Positions 42,805 to 55,543 of a DNA stretch of 64,000 nt are shown here, piece by piece. The stretch spans positions 1 to 64,000 of the forward strand of contig CABXTC010000003.1 in assembly GCA_902515095.1 (NCBI GenBank), given 5' to 3'. The stretch comes from an uncultured Pelagibacteraceae bacterium. GTDB lineage: Bacteria > Pseudomonadota > Alphaproteobacteria > Pelagibacterales > Pelagibacteraceae. Positions within the stretch are counted from its first letter, which is position 1; the number at the start of each line of letters is the position of its first letter. Position numbers and translations under genes: made by a program. The notes beneath the pieces are model-generated. The model was not told the DNA's origin. It made no database searches and saw nothing but the letters and a program-made list of their open reading frames with translations.

Positions 42805-44577
42805 TTAAACTTTTAAAGGCAGAACTTTTAATAAAATATCATTACGTATAGCATCTATATTTAATTGATTTAGTGCGCTTACAATGAAAAATAATGTATC
42901 CTCATCTAACATTTCCAAATTATCTTGGCCTATCACTTCAATTATTCTTAAAATTGTCGAGGCTGTCTCATTGTTGTTTATCATGACCTGAATATCTGTT
43001 GGCATTTCTGAGTCTAAAATCTCATATAAATTGCTATATTTTTTATCAATCTTTATTCCATCTGATCTTAAGGATTCAATTACAATAATATCTTTTTTTG
43101 AAAGGACATATTTTTTATTTTTTTTGATCTTCTTTAAAAAGTTATTCAAATCCTTTTCGATTTTTTTTTTATTATAATCTCCACTAAAGTATTTTATTAA
43201 TTTGGACTGATGAATAAGATTTTCATTATATTTTATCTTTTTCTGTTTTATCTCATTATTACTAATATAATCTAAATAAAAGCTCGTGTACTTTGGTGAT
43301 ATTTGATCTATCTCAAGTGGCTCTAATAAATCTTTTAGTTTATTATCAAAGGCATTTGCTAGATTGTCTTTTATAAAGAATTCTTTTAAAGTTTTAATTA
43401 ATTCTATTTTTTTATTTGTATCAGACTCTAATAATATTCTTTGATACAATAAGGCTCTAATCTCAATATTAGTCAATGTCCTAAAAGAGTCATTAACATT
43501 TAAGAACTGGTTTATATTAAACTGGAACCTCTTATAAATCTCAAATAATTCATCCTCATCATAATTTTTATTATGGGTTGCATATTCAATTAATTTAATT
43601 TTATCAATCTCATCTAAATCTATTTCGTTTGTTTGATATAGTAAATTAGAAGCAGATAAATATTTCCATATTAGTGGATTTGTATTTTCATTAGGCTCAA
43701 ATGAAAATTCTGGATTAGTTTTATGTGCTAAATGAAATTCCAAAATATTATTTTCAGAAATAGCTGTATCAATTATATTTGTAAATCCAAACAGATAATT
43801 TAATTTGTTTTCAAAATACTTTTCATTAAACCCTAACTCTTTTTTTAAATCAAAATATAATTGTGCTTCTTCTTTTTTTCCATCGTTGATTAAACAATAG
43901 ATATTAAATTTTGATAAATATTGATTTTGAATGGGCTCAGAATTGTTTTTGAATATTTCACAAGCTTTATTAAGCTGAGATTTTGATAAGTATTTATCAA
44001 CTAAATATTTACTTAACTCAGGATGTAAATTAATAATTTCATTTTTTATTAAATATTCTTCAATTAATTCTAAATTACTGTTCTTAATCAACCAATCTGA
44101 TCTGATCTTTAAAAAATCTTCTTTATTAATATTTTTTTTCGGTGGATACGAGTTTGTTAACAAAATAATATTCATTAAATCTGATGCGTCTTCAGACAAA
44201 TCTATTTTTGCTAAATTAGAAAAAAGATATTTAAGTTGGTCTCCATTAGAATTTGACCACATATCTATTTTTAATCCATAATCTTCTGGATCATAAAGAC
44301 CTATTAATTTAATTACTTTTGAATCAAGAGAATTATCAACTTCAATTAAATTATTATTATTTTTTAATTGCATTTTAAAAACATCAATATTGTTTGATGT
44401 TGAATTCATTCCTGTATTAGATGTTTCTTCTAAATTTTTTGAACTTTCTTCGATTTCTTTTTTATCAATATTCCATATATCAACTGGATTCTCTTCTGAA
44501 ACAGAGTTCGATATAGTAAGAAAAAAAATAGATAGAATTGTTAAATATTTTTTATTTAACAATCTTGAAATTTTCAT
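42805..44577 (-). CDS. Exported protein of unknown function (590 residues)
   Basis: The N-terminus is a plausible signal peptide (basic MKISRLLNKK, hydrophobic YLTILSIFFLTI, then SNSVSEE). The remainder is acidic, strongly helical in look and without cysteines in any pattern; leucine/asparagine-rich stretches recall alpha-solenoid or TPR-like arrays (LINDGKKEEAQLYFDLKKEL). I recognise no named domain. It probably acts in the periplasm. It overlaps a 59-residue membrane-protein gene by 26 bases upstream and precedes def by 24 bases. Confidence 0.8.
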   Translation of the reverse strand: MKISRLLNKKYLTILSIFFLTISNSVSEENPVDIWNIDKKEIEESSKNLEETSNTGMNSTSNNIDVFKMQLKNNNNLIEVDNSLDSKVIKLIGLYDPEDYGLKIDMWSNSNGDQLKYLFSNLAKIDLSEDASDLMNIILLTNSYPPKKNINKEDFLKIRSDWLIKNSNLELIEEYLIKNEIINLHPELSKYLVDKYLSKSQLNKACEIFKNNSEPIQNQYLSKFNIYCLINDGKKEEAQLYFDLKKELGFNEKYFENKLNYLFGFTNIIDTAISENNILEFHLAHKTNPEFSFEPNENTNPLIWKYLSASNLLYQTNEIDLDEIDKIKLIEYATHNKNYDEDELFEIYKRFQFNINQFLNVNDSFRTLTNIEIRALLYQRILLESDTNKKIELIKTLKEFFIKDNLANAFDNKLKDLLEPLEIDQISPKYTSFYLDYISNNEIKQKKIKYNENLIHQSKLIKYFSGDYNKKKIEKDLNNFLKKIKKNKKYVLSKKDIIVIESLRSDGIKIDKKYSNLYEILDSEMPTDIQVMINNNETASTILRIIEVIGQDNLEMLDEDTLFFIVSALNQLNIDAIRNDILLKVLPLKV

Positions 44578-44731
44578 TGGAAATTATTTTTTCAATTGTT
44601 TTTGTTGGTGCGGGAAAATCCATTTTATTTAAAAGAAAAATAATTCCAATAAATACTAGTAAGATCAAAATTAATTTAATTAATAATCCTGTCACACTTT
44701 TGCTTAAACTTGTTTTTCTTGTAAATTGCAT
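44552..44731 (-). CDS. Small single-pass membrane protein (59 residues)
   Basis: Starts MQFTRKTSLSKSVTG, then one membrane segment (LLIKLILILLVFIGIIFLL, about residues 15-34), then a short exported or cytoplasmic tail NKMDFPAPTKTIEKIIS. Its end overlaps the start of the 590-residue exported protein by 26 bases, so the two are probably made together. The family is not recognised. The positive-inside pattern suggests the tail lies in the periplasm with the partner protein (inference). Confidence 0.65.
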   Translation of the reverse strand: MQFTRKTSLSKSVTGLLIKLILILLVFIGIIFLLNKMDFPAPTKTIEKIISNENFKIVK

Positions 44732-44787
44732 ATAGATTTAGTTAATTTCAAATTAAGACATATTTGTGTTTTTTCAATAAAGAACTT

Positions 44788-45300
44788 ATGAAATCAAAAG
44801 AAAATTTAGTATTTTTGGGAATGATGGGCTCAGGAAAGAGTTCTATTGGCTTAATAGTATCAAAAAAATTAAAACTTAATTTTTTTGATATTGATAAAGT
44901 AATTGAAAATGATCAAAAAATGAGGATTTCTAAAATCTTTGAAACAAAAGGTGAGGACTTTTTTAGAAAAATCGAAAAAAAAATAACTCTCGACATTTTA
45001 AGAAATAAAAAAGGTGTAATTGCACTAGGAGGTGGTGCATTTTTAAATCAAGATATTAAAAGAGAAATTTTAAAAAATCACTTGTCATTTTGGTTAAATT
45101 GGAAAATTTACACTTTAATTGATCGTATTAAAAATAGTAAAAAGAGACCATTAGCCATAAATTCCAACAAAAATGAATTAGTTGAAATTATTGAAAAACG
45201 CTCAATAATCTACTCAAAAGCATTGTATAAGATTAATTGTGATAATTTATCAAAACATGAAATTGCAAAGAAAATAATTAAAATTTATGAAACCAATTAA
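44788..45300 (+). CDS. aroK: Shikimate kinase
   Basis: Phosphorylates shikimate. P-loop GMMGSGKSSIG, substrate-binding FFDIDKVIE, GGGAFLN and the lid KKRPLA are all present. I start at the ATG at 44788 (MKSKENLVFLG, 170 residues); an in-frame ATG 24 bases upstream would add eight residues. It overlaps aroB by 14 bases, the usual aroK-aroB pair. Confidence 0.94.
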   Translation: MKSKENLVFLGMMGSGKSSIGLIVSKKLKLNFFDIDKVIENDQKMRISKIFETKGEDFFRKIEKKITLDILRNKKGVIALGGGAFLNQDIKREILKNHLSFWLNWKIYTLIDRIKNSKKRPLAINSNKNELVEIIEKRSIIYSKALYKINCDNLSKHEIAKKIIKIYETN

Positions 45301-46402
45301 ATTATTTGTTAAAACAAAATATGAGCAATATCCAATTATAATTGGTAAAAACCTTTTATCTAATTTATCAAATTTACTAAGAAAAAATTCAATTACTTTT
45401 AAAAAATGTTTACTAATAATTGACAAGAATATTCCAAAAAAAAACTTAACAAAAATTTTAGGATCTTTTAAAAATATTAAAGTGCACAAGTATATTTTTA
45501 ATGCAAATGAAAAAAATAAAAATCAAAAAAATGTTAATATAATATTAAATATTTTACTTGCTAAAAATTTTTCAAGAAATGACTGTGTAATATCTATTGG
45601 AGGCGGAATAACTGGAGATGTTGCTGGTTTTGCTGCAAGTCTTTTTAAAAGAGGATTAAAATTTGTAAATGTTCCATCTACATTACTAGCACAAGTCGAC
45701 TCATCTGTTGGAGGGAAAACAGGAGTGAATACAAAACATGGAAAAAATCTTATTGGAAGTTTTTATCAGCCAAAAATTGTCATAACCGATGTTGAATTAT
45801 TGAAAAGCCTACCATTCAGAGAACTAATTTGTGGATATGGAGAAATACTCAAACACTCAATTATTGCAAATAAAAAATTCTATCTTTTTTTAAATAAGAA
45901 TATTCAGAATATATTAAGATTAAAATCTCCTTTCATAGAAAAATCTATTTATCAAAGTTGTAAAATAAAAAAATTGATCGTTGAGAAAGATGAAAAGGAA
46001 ATGGGTATAAGAAAAATTTTAAACTTTGGGCATACTTTTGCCCATGCTTATGAAGCAAGTTTAAATTTTTCTAAAGGCTTAAATCATGGTGAAGCTGTAA
46101 TTTTAGGGATGAAATCAGCATTTATCTTTAGTTTAGAAAAAAAAATTTTGAAAAAGAAAGAATTTAAACTCACATTTAATCACCTAAATAACTCAGATTT
46201 TCCCAATTCAATAAAAGATTATTTTTCACCAAATGATTTAAATAAGATTATCTCATTTATGCTAAGAGACAAAAAAAACAATTCTAACAAAATAAAATTA
46301 ATGCTAATAAGAAAAGTTGGAGGTCCTATTGTAGAAAAAGAATTTTCACAAAATACTATTCGACAATTTCTTAAAAAAAGTTTAATCAATAAGAATTTGT
46401 AA
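45287..46402 (+). CDS. aroB: 3-dehydroquinate synthase
   Basis: Cyclises DAHP to 3-dehydroquinate, the second shikimate-pathway step. NAD-binding ISIGGGITGDVAGFAAS, VPSTLLAQVDSSVGGKTGVN and metal ligands in GYGEILKHS, NFGHTFAHAYE and LNHGEAV are intact. 371 residues. The gene overlaps aroK by 14 bases and ends in a 21-base convergent overlap with bolA. Confidence 0.96.
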   Translation: MKPIKLFVKTKYEQYPIIIGKNLLSNLSNLLRKNSITFKKCLLIIDKNIPKKNLTKILGSFKNIKVHKYIFNANEKNKNQKNVNIILNILLAKNFSRNDCVISIGGGITGDVAGFAASLFKRGLKFVNVPSTLLAQVDSSVGGKTGVNTKHGKNLIGSFYQPKIVITDVELLKSLPFRELICGYGEILKHSIIANKKFYLFLNKNIQNILRLKSPFIEKSIYQSCKIKKLIVEKDEKEMGIRKILNFGHTFAHAYEASLNFSKGLNHGEAVILGMKSAFIFSLEKKILKKKEFKLTFNHLNNSDFPNSIKDYFSPNDLNKIISFMLRDKKNNSNKIKLMLIRKVGGPIVEKEFSQNTIRQFLKKSLINKNL

Positions 46403-46642
46403 GGAATGAATATGAGTTTTAAGTTCTTCATCTAAGATCTTATAAACTTTTTTGCTACTTTCTATTTTATTTAATGCTTTTAGCTCATTGGAGTAAATTT
46501 TTATTTTTAAATGAAATTTCTTTGGGTCATGACTTTTATGATTTTTATGTAAGAATGTTTTATCCTCAATTAAAATATTTTGAATATTAATATTTAGTTC
46601 TAATTTTTTTTTTACGTTTGCAATTAATTCGTTTATATTCAT
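46382..46642 (-). CDS. bolA: BolA-family protein
   Basis: Small iron-sulfur-handling partner of monothiol glutaredoxins, 86 residues. Family features: FHLKIKIYSNELKALNKIES and a C-terminal HIHSLQI, with His residues available for cluster binding. The region HKSHDPKKFH matches the family's variable loop. It is divergent from the J-domain gene 16 bases away, keeping the bolA/dnaJ/cobS/cobT neighbourhood of alphaproteobacteria. Which BolA subtype it is cannot be told. Confidence 0.85.
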   Translation of the reverse strand: MNINELIANVKKKLELNINIQNILIEDKTFLHKNHKSHDPKKFHLKIKIYSNELKALNKIESSKKVYKILDEELKTHIHSLQILID

Positions 46643-46658
46643 AAGTTATATTTATATC

Positions 46659-47192
46659 ATGAAAAATATTTGTGACTGGGATAATTGTACTGAAATTGGT
46701 GAATATAAAGCACCAGTAGAGAAAGATAATAGTAAAAAGTATAGATTACTTTGTCTAAATCATGTCAAAGAATTTAACAAAAATTGGAATTATTTTTCAG
46801 GTATGAATGATGATCAAGTAATAGATTTTTTAAAATCAGATATGATATGGCACAAACCTACACAGAGTTTCAGTTCTTCAGATAATTTTTTTAAAGTTTT
46901 GTGGAACAATACATTAAAAGATGAGCTCGATAAAAAAAAGTTCAAAAGCAATTTTAATCATATGGGACAATTTAGATACAATCACAAAGATATCAAAGCA
47001 TTTGAAATATTAGGTATTTCAGTTGGATCAGAGTGGGGAAAAATTTACGGTAAATTTAAAATACTTGTTAAAAAATTTCACCCTGATATGAATTCTGGGA
47101 ATAAAAAATTTGAAGAAAAACTTAAATCAATAACGTTGGCTTACACCCAGCTAAAAAATACTTATAAGGAAAAAATTGACACCAAATATTGA
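46659..47192 (+). CDS. J-domain (DnaJ-like) protein
   Basis: Co-chaperone of the DnaK system, 177 residues. The N-terminal part has [15 protein letters not shown] and a later CLNHV, a cysteine/histidine pattern typical of the alphaproteobacterial family. The J domain is C-terminal, with the HPD motif in [14 protein letters not shown]. It overlaps cobS by 17 bases. The constant link to cobS/cobT suggests it assists that complex (inference). Confidence 0.88.
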   Translation: MKNICDWDNCTEIGEYKAPVEKDNSKKYRLLCLNHVKEFNKNWNYFSGMNDDQVIDFLKSDMIWHKPTQSFSSSDNFFKVLWNNTLKDELDKKKFKSNFNHMGQFRYNHKDIKAFEILGISVGSEWGKIYGKFKILVKKFHPDMNSGNKKFEEKLKSITLAYTQLKNTYKEKIDTKY

Positions 47193-48150
47193 TAATCAAC
47201 CTGATATTAAACTCTCAATAAAGCAAACTTTTGGGATCGATTCGAAAATGGAAGTTGATGCGTTCTCCAAAAAAAGTGAGTATGTGCCTGACATAGATAA
47301 AAATTATAAGTTCGATAGAGATACAACTCTTGCAATTATCTCCGGTTTTGCCTTTAACAAAAGAGTTCTGGTGCAAGGATATCATGGAACTGGAAAATCA
47401 ACTCACATAGAACAGATTGCAGCTAGATTAAACTGGCCTTGTATTAGAGTAAACTTAGATAGCCATATTAGTAGAATAGATTTGATTGGTAAAGATGCAA
47501 TTGTTTTAAAAGATGGAAAACAAATTACTCGATTTAATGAAGGGATATTACCTTGGTCAATTCAGAATCCTGTTGCTTTAGTATTTGATGAATATGATGC
47601 CGGCAGACCTGATGTTATGTTCGTTATTCAAAGAGTCCTGGAGTCAGAGGGAAATTTTACTCTTCTTGACAAAAATAAAGTTATTAAACAAAATAAATTT
47701 TTTAGATTATTTGCAACATCTAATACTGTAGGATTAGGAGATACATCAGGTCTTTATCATGGAACCCAACAAATTAATCAGGGGCAAATGGATCGTTGGA
47801 ATATTGTTGCTACTTTAAATTATCTCAGCCTTGAAAGGGAAATGGAAATAATTTTAGCAAAAAATAAAGATTTAAATAATGCAAAAGGAAAAGAGCAAGT
47901 TTCCAACATGATCAAAGTCGCCTCATTGACTAGAAAAGGATTTATCTCAGGTGATATATCGACAGTGATGAGCCCAAGAACAGTATTGCACTGGGCTGAG
48001 AATTCTGAAATTTTTAAAGATACGGGTTATGCTTTTAGAGTAACATTCCTAAATAAGTGTGATGACATTGAAAAAAATATAATCGCAGAATATTATCAAA
48101 GATGTTTTGGTGAAGAACTCCCAGAATCTTTAATAAATATTCAAATTTAA
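47176..48150 (+). CDS. cobS: CobS-type AAA+ ATPase (cobaltochelatase subunit family)
   Basis: AAA+ MoxR/CobS ATPase, 324 residues, starting on TTG inside the J-domain gene. Walker A is [10 protein letters not shown], Walker [12 protein letters not shown], sensor 1 LFATSNTVG, and the CobS-type GISVDSK-like start appears as [12 protein letters not shown]. It is one base from cobT. In the aerobic B12 pathway CobS, CobT and CobN insert cobalt. No cobN or other cobalamin gene is in this window. Confidence 0.93.
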   Translation: MTPNIDNQPDIKLSIKQTFGIDSKMEVDAFSKKSEYVPDIDKNYKFDRDTTLAIISGFAFNKRVLVQGYHGTGKSTHIEQIAARLNWPCIRVNLDSHISRIDLIGKDAIVLKDGKQITRFNEGILPWSIQNPVALVFDEYDAGRPDVMFVIQRVLESEGNFTLLDKNKVIKQNKFFRLFATSNTVGLGDTSGLYHGTQQINQGQMDRWNIVATLNYLSLEREMEIILAKNKDLNNAKGKEQVSNMIKVASLTRKGFISGDISTVMSPRTVLHWAENSEIFKDTGYAFRVTFLNKCDDIEKNIIAEYYQRCFGEELPESLINIQI

Positions 48151-49955
48151 TGAATAATAAAACTGAAAGTTTAAAAGAAAAACTCAAACAAGCTCTCACT
48201 TCTACAGCAAGAGCAATATCTGATGATTTAAGCACAAACATAAAACCTGATAAAGAAAATAAAAAAAACCTTGATAAATTTGAATTTTTTGAATTAGATA
48301 ATTTAAATACAAAAAGTGATTTTTTAAAAGCAAGAGCCATATCAGATTCTAATGCTTTAAAAAAAAAATTCTCAAGTGATTTAATTTTCAAAAAAAATTT
48401 ACCTTCCAGCTCATCTTGTAAATCACTCTATACAATTGCAGAAAAAATAAGATACGAAACTTTAGGCTCTAAAATGCTTAAGGGAATAGAAAAAAATTTG
48501 AAAGATAACTACTATCAAGCAAACAATCTAAAAAGAAAAGACCAAATAAAGTCCAAAGAAGATGTTTCGGTGACTGAAGCTTTTGAATTATATATGTTAA
48601 AAAATTTTCATAATATTGAACTAAATTCTCTCACATCTAAAATGCTTAAATTTTGGGAAAAAGATTTTGATAAATCAATTTTTGATCATATTGATTTCTT
48701 AAAAAAGAATTTAGAAGATCAGAATATTTATAGTTCTAGGTTTTCACAAATTCTTCAAGAAATGGATATTTTTCAATCTGAAGAAAATGAGGAAAAAACA
48801 GAGGAAAATCAAGATGATAATCAAGAGAATTCTTCTAATGAAAATGAGGAGAGTGAAACAGAAGATAAAAAAGATCGTGATAGCCAGGATGAAACAGAAG
48901 CAAGTTTAGACTCTGATTATGATATTGATGAATATAAATTAGATGAACAACTCGCAGACTCCACAACAGAAAAAAATTCTGAACAAGTAATTCAAAAAAA
49001 AATATTACATAATTTAGATATAGACTATAAAGTCTATACAACTGAATTCGATGAAATCACTAAAGCAGAAAATTTAGAAAATTCTGATGAAACAAGCAAA
49101 CTTAGAAAAGCTCTAGATCAGCAATTAATTGGTTTCCAAGATATAATTACAAAACTTGCAAATAAACTTCAAAGACAACTTTTGGCTAAGCAGAATAGAA
49201 CATGGAATTTTGATTTAGAGGAAGGATTGCTTGATAGTTCAAAACTACCCAGAATTATAATTGATCCTTACAATTCATTGTCATTTAAAAAAGAAAAAGA
49301 TTTAGACTTCAAGGATACTGTTGTAACACTATTAATTGACAATTCTGGTTCAATGAGAGGTAGGCCAATTACGATTGCTGCAATTTGTGCAGATATACTT
49401 TCTAGAACCCTAGAACGTTGTTCAGTCAAAGTAGAGATCTTAGGTTTCACTACCAAAAACTGGAAAGGTGGCCAAAGTAGAGAATTGTGGAATAAGAAAA
49501 GTAAACCAAAATCACCTGGGAGACTAAACGATTTGAGACATATAATTTATAAAGGAGCAGATACTCATTGGCGACAAGCAAAGAATAATCTTGGGCTTAT
49601 GTTAAAAGAAGGCTTATTGAAAGAAAATATTGATGGGGAAGCTATATCTTGGGCTTTTAATAGAATAAAAAAAAGGAAGGAAGAGAGAAAAATTCTTATG
49701 GTTATCTCTGATGGTGCACCTGTAGATGACTCAACTTTATCAGTTAATTCTGGAGATTTTTTAGAAAAACATTTAAAGAAAATGGTAAAATTTATTGAAA
49801 ATAAATCTGAAATAGAAATTTTAGCTATTGGTATTGGTCATGATGTATCGAGATACTACAATAGAGCAATTAAAATTACTGATGTGAATGAATTAGGTGA
49901 TGTTATGATTTCACAATTAAGTGCACTATTTGATAAAAAATCTAAATTAAATTAA
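48150..49955 (+). CDS. cobT: CobT-type VWA-domain protein (cobaltochelatase subunit family)
   Basis: Partner of CobS, 601 residues. An N-terminal CobT domain leads to a very acidic stretch ([19 protein letters not shown] and beyond, about residues 210-265). A C-terminal von Willebrand A domain follows, with the MIDAS motif [11 protein letters not shown] and later [10 protein letters not shown]. The CobST pair looks intact despite the reduced genome. It ends in a 4-base convergent overlap with regB. Confidence 0.93.
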   Translation: MNNKTESLKEKLKQALTSTARAISDDLSTNIKPDKENKKNLDKFEFFELDNLNTKSDFLKARAISDSNALKKKFSSDLIFKKNLPSSSSCKSLYTIAEKIRYETLGSKMLKGIEKNLKDNYYQANNLKRKDQIKSKEDVSVTEAFELYMLKNFHNIELNSLTSKMLKFWEKDFDKSIFDHIDFLKKNLEDQNIYSSRFSQILQEMDIFQSEENEEKTEENQDDNQENSSNENEESETEDKKDRDSQDETEASLDSDYDIDEYKLDEQLADSTTEKNSEQVIQKKILHNLDIDYKVYTTEFDEITKAENLENSDETSKLRKALDQQLIGFQDIITKLANKLQRQLLAKQNRTWNFDLEEGLLDSSKLPRIIIDPYNSLSFKKEKDLDFKDTVVTLLIDNSGSMRGRPITIAAICADILSRTLERCSVKVEILGFTTKNWKGGQSRELWNKKSKPKSPGRLNDLRHIIYKGADTHWRQAKNNLGLMLKEGLLKENIDGEAISWAFNRIKKRKEERKILMVISDGAPVDDSTLSVNSGDFLEKHLKKMVKFIENKSEIEILAIGIGHDVSRYYNRAIKITDVNELGDVMISQLSALFDKKSKLN

Positions 49956-51232
49956 ATCTTTGATAAATCCTGACTTTTCCACTTGATATTAACTTCAGCA
50001 CCAGTTCTTGTTTTTGAATTTTGGCAATTTATGGACGCAAAGTTTTTTTCTAATAATGTTTTACCTATAAAGATACCTAAGCCCAACCCAGTCTGATTTC
50101 TTTTTTTTTTATCAAAGGGTCTCAAATAAGGTTCACCTATTTTTGATAATATTTCACTTGGATAACCCTCTCCATCATCCTCTATAACTATTTCACTAAA
50201 ATCATTATTACTTTTTAGTGTTATAAAGATTTTTTCTTTTGAAAACTTATTAGCATTTCCAATAAAATTTCTTAAACCGTAAATAATTTCTATCGACTTT
50301 GAAAATTTTTTTGGGTTAGAGTCTTGATCAAAGTTTAAAACAAAATTTTTATTACTTGTTTCTTGGAATGATCTGACTATTTGGGAAATATAACCTCTTA
50401 AATTAATGTCTTCATCTATAAAATCGTCTTCCTCGTTAGGATCTAAAGATAATTTTTTTAAAATTTGAGTACATCTTTCAACCTGACTTATAAGTAATTC
50501 TATATCAGAATTTAAATCTTTTCTATTTTGTAATTGGTCTTTTAGTTCTTGAGAAATTATTTTGATTGTAGATAGGGGTGTTCCTAAAGAATGAGCTGCA
50601 GCAGCAGCTTGGCCACCAAGAGATAACATTTCATGTTCCTGTGCCATTACTTCTTCCATTTTACTAAGAGCTTCTTTTCTTTTCCTAGACTCATTTCCAA
50701 AAACGATAGCAAAGTAATTTAAAAAAATTAAAGCGATAATCAAAGAAATTGGAATTGAATAATAATAGTATGGATCAACATGAAAATGATTATTCAATGG
50801 TGAAGGAAGTTCCTCTGAGTAGAAAGTTAAAAATATAATTGTCAATATTGTTGTTATTACGAGTAATAAATTAGTTCTAATACCTAAATTTGATGAAGCA
50901 AAAACGCTTGGTATTAATAAAAAAACTATAAAAGGATTTGTAATTCCTCCTGTTAAATAAATTAAAAAACCTAATTGAAATATATCAATTATAAAGAAAA
51001 TTAGAGCAGATTTGTCTGAAAGTTGAGTTTTGTTATAAACAAAAATTAAGAATAAATTACTTAATATTCCAATAAAAATAACTATATTTGATAAGAAGAA
51101 ATCGAATTCAAATTTTAAAAAAAAATATACAATATAAATAGAAATTAATTGTCCAATAATTCCAATCCATCTTAAAGAAATATAGGTAGATTTTTTAAGT
51201 GTATGAAATTTTGAAGTTTCGAAGAACTTCAT
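49952..51232 (-). CDS. regB: RegB/PrrB/ActS-type redox sensor histidine kinase
   Basis: Membrane sensor kinase that controls respiration and energy genes with RegA in alphaproteobacteria. 426 residues: about six membrane helices, the quinone-site GGITNPF loop, then the H-box [13 protein letters not shown] near residue 211. A conserved cysteine lies in VERCTQIL, matching the redox box, and the ATPase domain has NANKFSK and [10 protein letters not shown]. The H-box has HSLGTP where HELGTP is usual. No regA is next to it; gyrB lies upstream by 3 bases. Confidence 0.9.
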   Translation of the reverse strand: MKFFETSKFHTLKKSTYISLRWIGIIGQLISIYIVYFFLKFEFDFFLSNIVIFIGILSNLFLIFVYNKTQLSDKSALIFFIIDIFQLGFLIYLTGGITNPFIVFLLIPSVFASSNLGIRTNLLLVITTILTIIFLTFYSEELPSPLNNHFHVDPYYYYSIPISLIIALIFLNYFAIVFGNESRKRKEALSKMEEVMAQEHEMLSLGGQAAAAAHSLGTPLSTIKIISQELKDQLQNRKDLNSDIELLISQVERCTQILKKLSLDPNEEDDFIDEDINLRGYISQIVRSFQETSNKNFVLNFDQDSNPKKFSKSIEIIYGLRNFIGNANKFSKEKIFITLKSNNDFSEIVIEDDGEGYPSEILSKIGEPYLRPFDKKKRNQTGLGLGIFIGKTLLEKNFASINCQNSKTRTGAEVNIKWKSQDLSKI

Positions 51233-51235
51233 GTT

Positions 51236-53317
<2,082 letters not shown>

Positions 53318-53407
53318 TTATAACATTTTTTAAAAAAAATTGCTGATTTATCTTTTTTAAAATATCTAAAAAATCTGAAATTCTCTTTGAAAATAAGGGT
53401 TAATTGA

Positions 53408-53497
53408 TGGCGGAGAGAATGGGATTCGAACCCATGATAGAGTTTCCCCTATACACGCTTTCCAAGCGTGCGCCTTCAACCACTCGGCCACCTCTCC
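53408..53497 (-). tRNA. tRNA-Ser (GGA)
   Basis: Minus-strand class II tRNA of 90 nt. Acceptor is GGAGAGG/TCTCTCC (one G-U) with discriminator G and encoded CCA. Anticodon stem CACGC/GCGTG holds TTGGAAA (anticodon GGA). A long variable arm is followed by a canonical T arm (ATGGG-TTCGAAT-CCCAT). It marks the left border of the glycan island at 53.6-59.6 kb, though the island is on the side of its 5' end. Confidence 0.97.
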
Positions 53498-53583
53498 TTA
53501 TCAAACAATTATATATCAGAAAAATTTAATCTGTATTAAAATTTATCTCTTTATGTTACATAATTTTTTTATTTTTGATTTAT

Positions 53584-54627
53584 ATGAAAAATAATTTTTA
53601 TAAAAATGATATATTTGAAATAATATCCGGTATTAGCGATTGTAAGAAAAAACTTAGAAATAAGAGAATATTGCTAGTAGGAGCAAATGGTTTTTTAGGA
53701 AAATATTTTACGGAAGTTTTTAAAGAACTTATAGATAAAGATAAAATTAAATTTAAACTTGATTGTTATGATAATTTTATATCATCAAAGAATAATCCAG
53801 ATATTCCTAGAAATCATAAATATATAAAATTTTATAGGAAAGATATTTCAAAAATTAAGATAAAGAAAAAATATGATAAGATTATTTTTCTAGCTGGTAT
53901 TGCAAGTCCTTTTATATATAAAAAATATCCACTAGAAACATTATCTGTTTCATATAATGGCTTAGAAAATTTACTTAAACATTCATTGAAATATAAATCT
54001 GAACTTGTTTTTTTTAGCTCAAGTGAAATTTATGGAAATCCAGATAAAAAAAATATTCCTACAAAAGAGACATATTATGGAAATGTTAATTCATTTGGTC
54101 CAAGATCATGTTATGATGAAGGAAAAAGAGTAGGAGAAACTTTGTGTTATATTTATAAGAATTATTTTAATTCCAAAATCAAGATTATCAGACCATTTAA
54201 TGTTTTTGGGCCACTTATGAACAAAAAAGACTACAGGGTAATACCAAATATAATTAATAAAATTAACAATTCTCAAAAAATATTAATACATGGAAACGGA
54301 AAACAAACTAGAACTTTTTGTTATATCACTGACGCAATGATTGGTTTCCTGCGGGTAATTCTTTTAGGAAAATTTGGTGAGATTTACAATATTGGTAATC
54401 AATTAAATGAAATTAGCATGATCAACCTGGTAAAAATATTTGATAAGATACTAAAAAAGAGAAATAGACTTAAGTTAATTGATTACCCAAAAAATTATCC
54501 TGCTGATGAACCTTTGAGAAGATGTCCAAATATTAATAAAGCTATACAAGATACAAAATATAATCCAAAAGTATCTGTTAAAGAAGGTGTGTATAGAGTT
54601 CTTAAATACAATAAATTAAGTGTCTAA
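53584..54627 (+). CDS. NAD-dependent sugar epimerase/dehydratase
   Basis: Extended short-chain dehydrogenase acting on a nucleotide sugar, 347 residues from the ATG at 53584. Rossmann motif is [13 protein letters not shown]. The catalytic FFSSSEIYG gives the Ser/Thr, and YDEGKRVGE the Tyr-x-x-x-Lys. IRPFNVFGP and [15 protein letters not shown] are typical of UDP-glucuronate decarboxylase/epimerase relatives. It overlaps the formyltransferase gene by 8 bases. The precise sugar is unknown. Confidence 0.85.
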   Translation: MKNNFYKNDIFEIISGISDCKKKLRNKRILLVGANGFLGKYFTEVFKELIDKDKIKFKLDCYDNFISSKNNPDIPRNHKYIKFYRKDISKIKIKKKYDKIIFLAGIASPFIYKKYPLETLSVSYNGLENLLKHSLKYKSELVFFSSSEIYGNPDKKNIPTKETYYGNVNSFGPRSCYDEGKRVGETLCYIYKNYFNSKIKIIRPFNVFGPLMNKKDYRVIPNIINKINNSQKILIHGNGKQTRTFCYITDAMIGFLRVILLGKFGEIYNIGNQLNEISMINLVKIFDKILKKRNRLKLIDYPKNYPADEPLRRCPNINKAIQDTKYNPKVSVKEGVYRVLKYNKLSV

Positions 54628-55543
54628 TAATAAAAATATATCATTAGTAATTTTTGCCTATGGTTTCATGGGAAAATATTCATTAGAAGGTTTAGAAAAA
54701 AATAAAAACTTTTCAATTAAAGGAGTTATTGTTCCAAAATCAGATCAATTTTATTACAGTAATGTAAAATTAAAAAAAAAAAATAATAAAATCAAGATAT
54801 TAAAATCTGATAAGAAAGGTCAAATATTTAATTTTATTAAAAAATTAAAACCAGATGTAGTTATAATTTCAACATTCAATAAAATTTTTGAAAAAAAAAT
54901 TTTAAGATTATCAAAATTTATTAATATCCATCATGGCAAGCTACCAGAGCAAAAAGGAAGGGCTTCTATAAATTGGGCTATCCTAATGGGTAGAAAATCC
55001 ATCTATATAACTTTTCACAATGTTATACCTAAATTAGATTCTGGAAAAATAATCTTACAAAAAAAAATAGATATCAAAAAGGATGATAATTATCAGACAA
55101 TCCAAAAAAAAATTGGAAAATATTTAAAATTAAATATTTCAAGAATAATTTTAAATTATTTAAAAAACAGAATTAAATTAAAAAAAAATAATAGTAAAAA
55201 AGAAACTTGGAACTGTTCTAGAAATCCCGAGGATGGTTTAATTAATTTTTTTAAAAAAAGGAAAGATATACATAATTTGATTAGAGCCTGTAAAAATAAG
55301 ACATTTGGAGCATTTTGCTATTTTAAAGAAAAAAAAATCATAATTATGGAATCTTCAATTAACAATAAAAGAAAATATGAAGGTATAATTCCAGGTAGAA
55401 TTACACAAATTCATAAAAATGGTAATATAGATTGTCTGTGTGAAGATGGTCCAATAACTATTAAGAAGATTTTTTATAAAAATAAAATTATAAGTCCATC
55501 TAAAATAATTAAAAGCACTAGAGATACTTTATTAAATGACTAA
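54620..55543 (+). CDS. Formyltransferase-family protein, probable sugar N-formyltransferase
   Basis: 307 residues starting on GTG. The formyltransferase catalytic set is visible in FINIHHGKLPEQKGRASINW (Asn, His, with the later Asp in PKLDSGKIIL). The C-terminal part has an Fmt-C-like SRNPEDGLINFFKK. A separate true fmt exists at 41.3 kb. The next gene is a sugar aminotransferase, so an amino-sugar N-formyltransferase is most likely. It overlaps neighbours by 8 bases on each side. Confidence 0.75.
   Translation: MSNNKNISLVIFAYGFMGKYSLEGLEKNKNFSIKGVIVPKSDQFYYSNVKLKKKNNKIKILKSDKKGQIFNFIKKLKPDVVIISTFNKIFEKKILRLSKFINIHHGKLPEQKGRASINWAILMGRKSIYITFHNVIPKLDSGKIILQKKIDIKKDDNYQTIQKKIGKYLKLNISRIILNYLKNRIKLKKNNSKKETWNCSRNPEDGLINFFKKRKDIHNLIRACKNKTFGAFCYFKEKKIIIMESSINNKRKYEGIIPGRITQIHKNGNIDCLCEDGPITIKKIFYKNKIISPSKIIKSTRDTLLND

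Noticed and set aside
53408-53497. Attachment site at tRNA-Ser for the glycan island
   Set aside because: The island is on the 5' side of the tRNA, and I see no copy of its 3' end near 59.57 kb.
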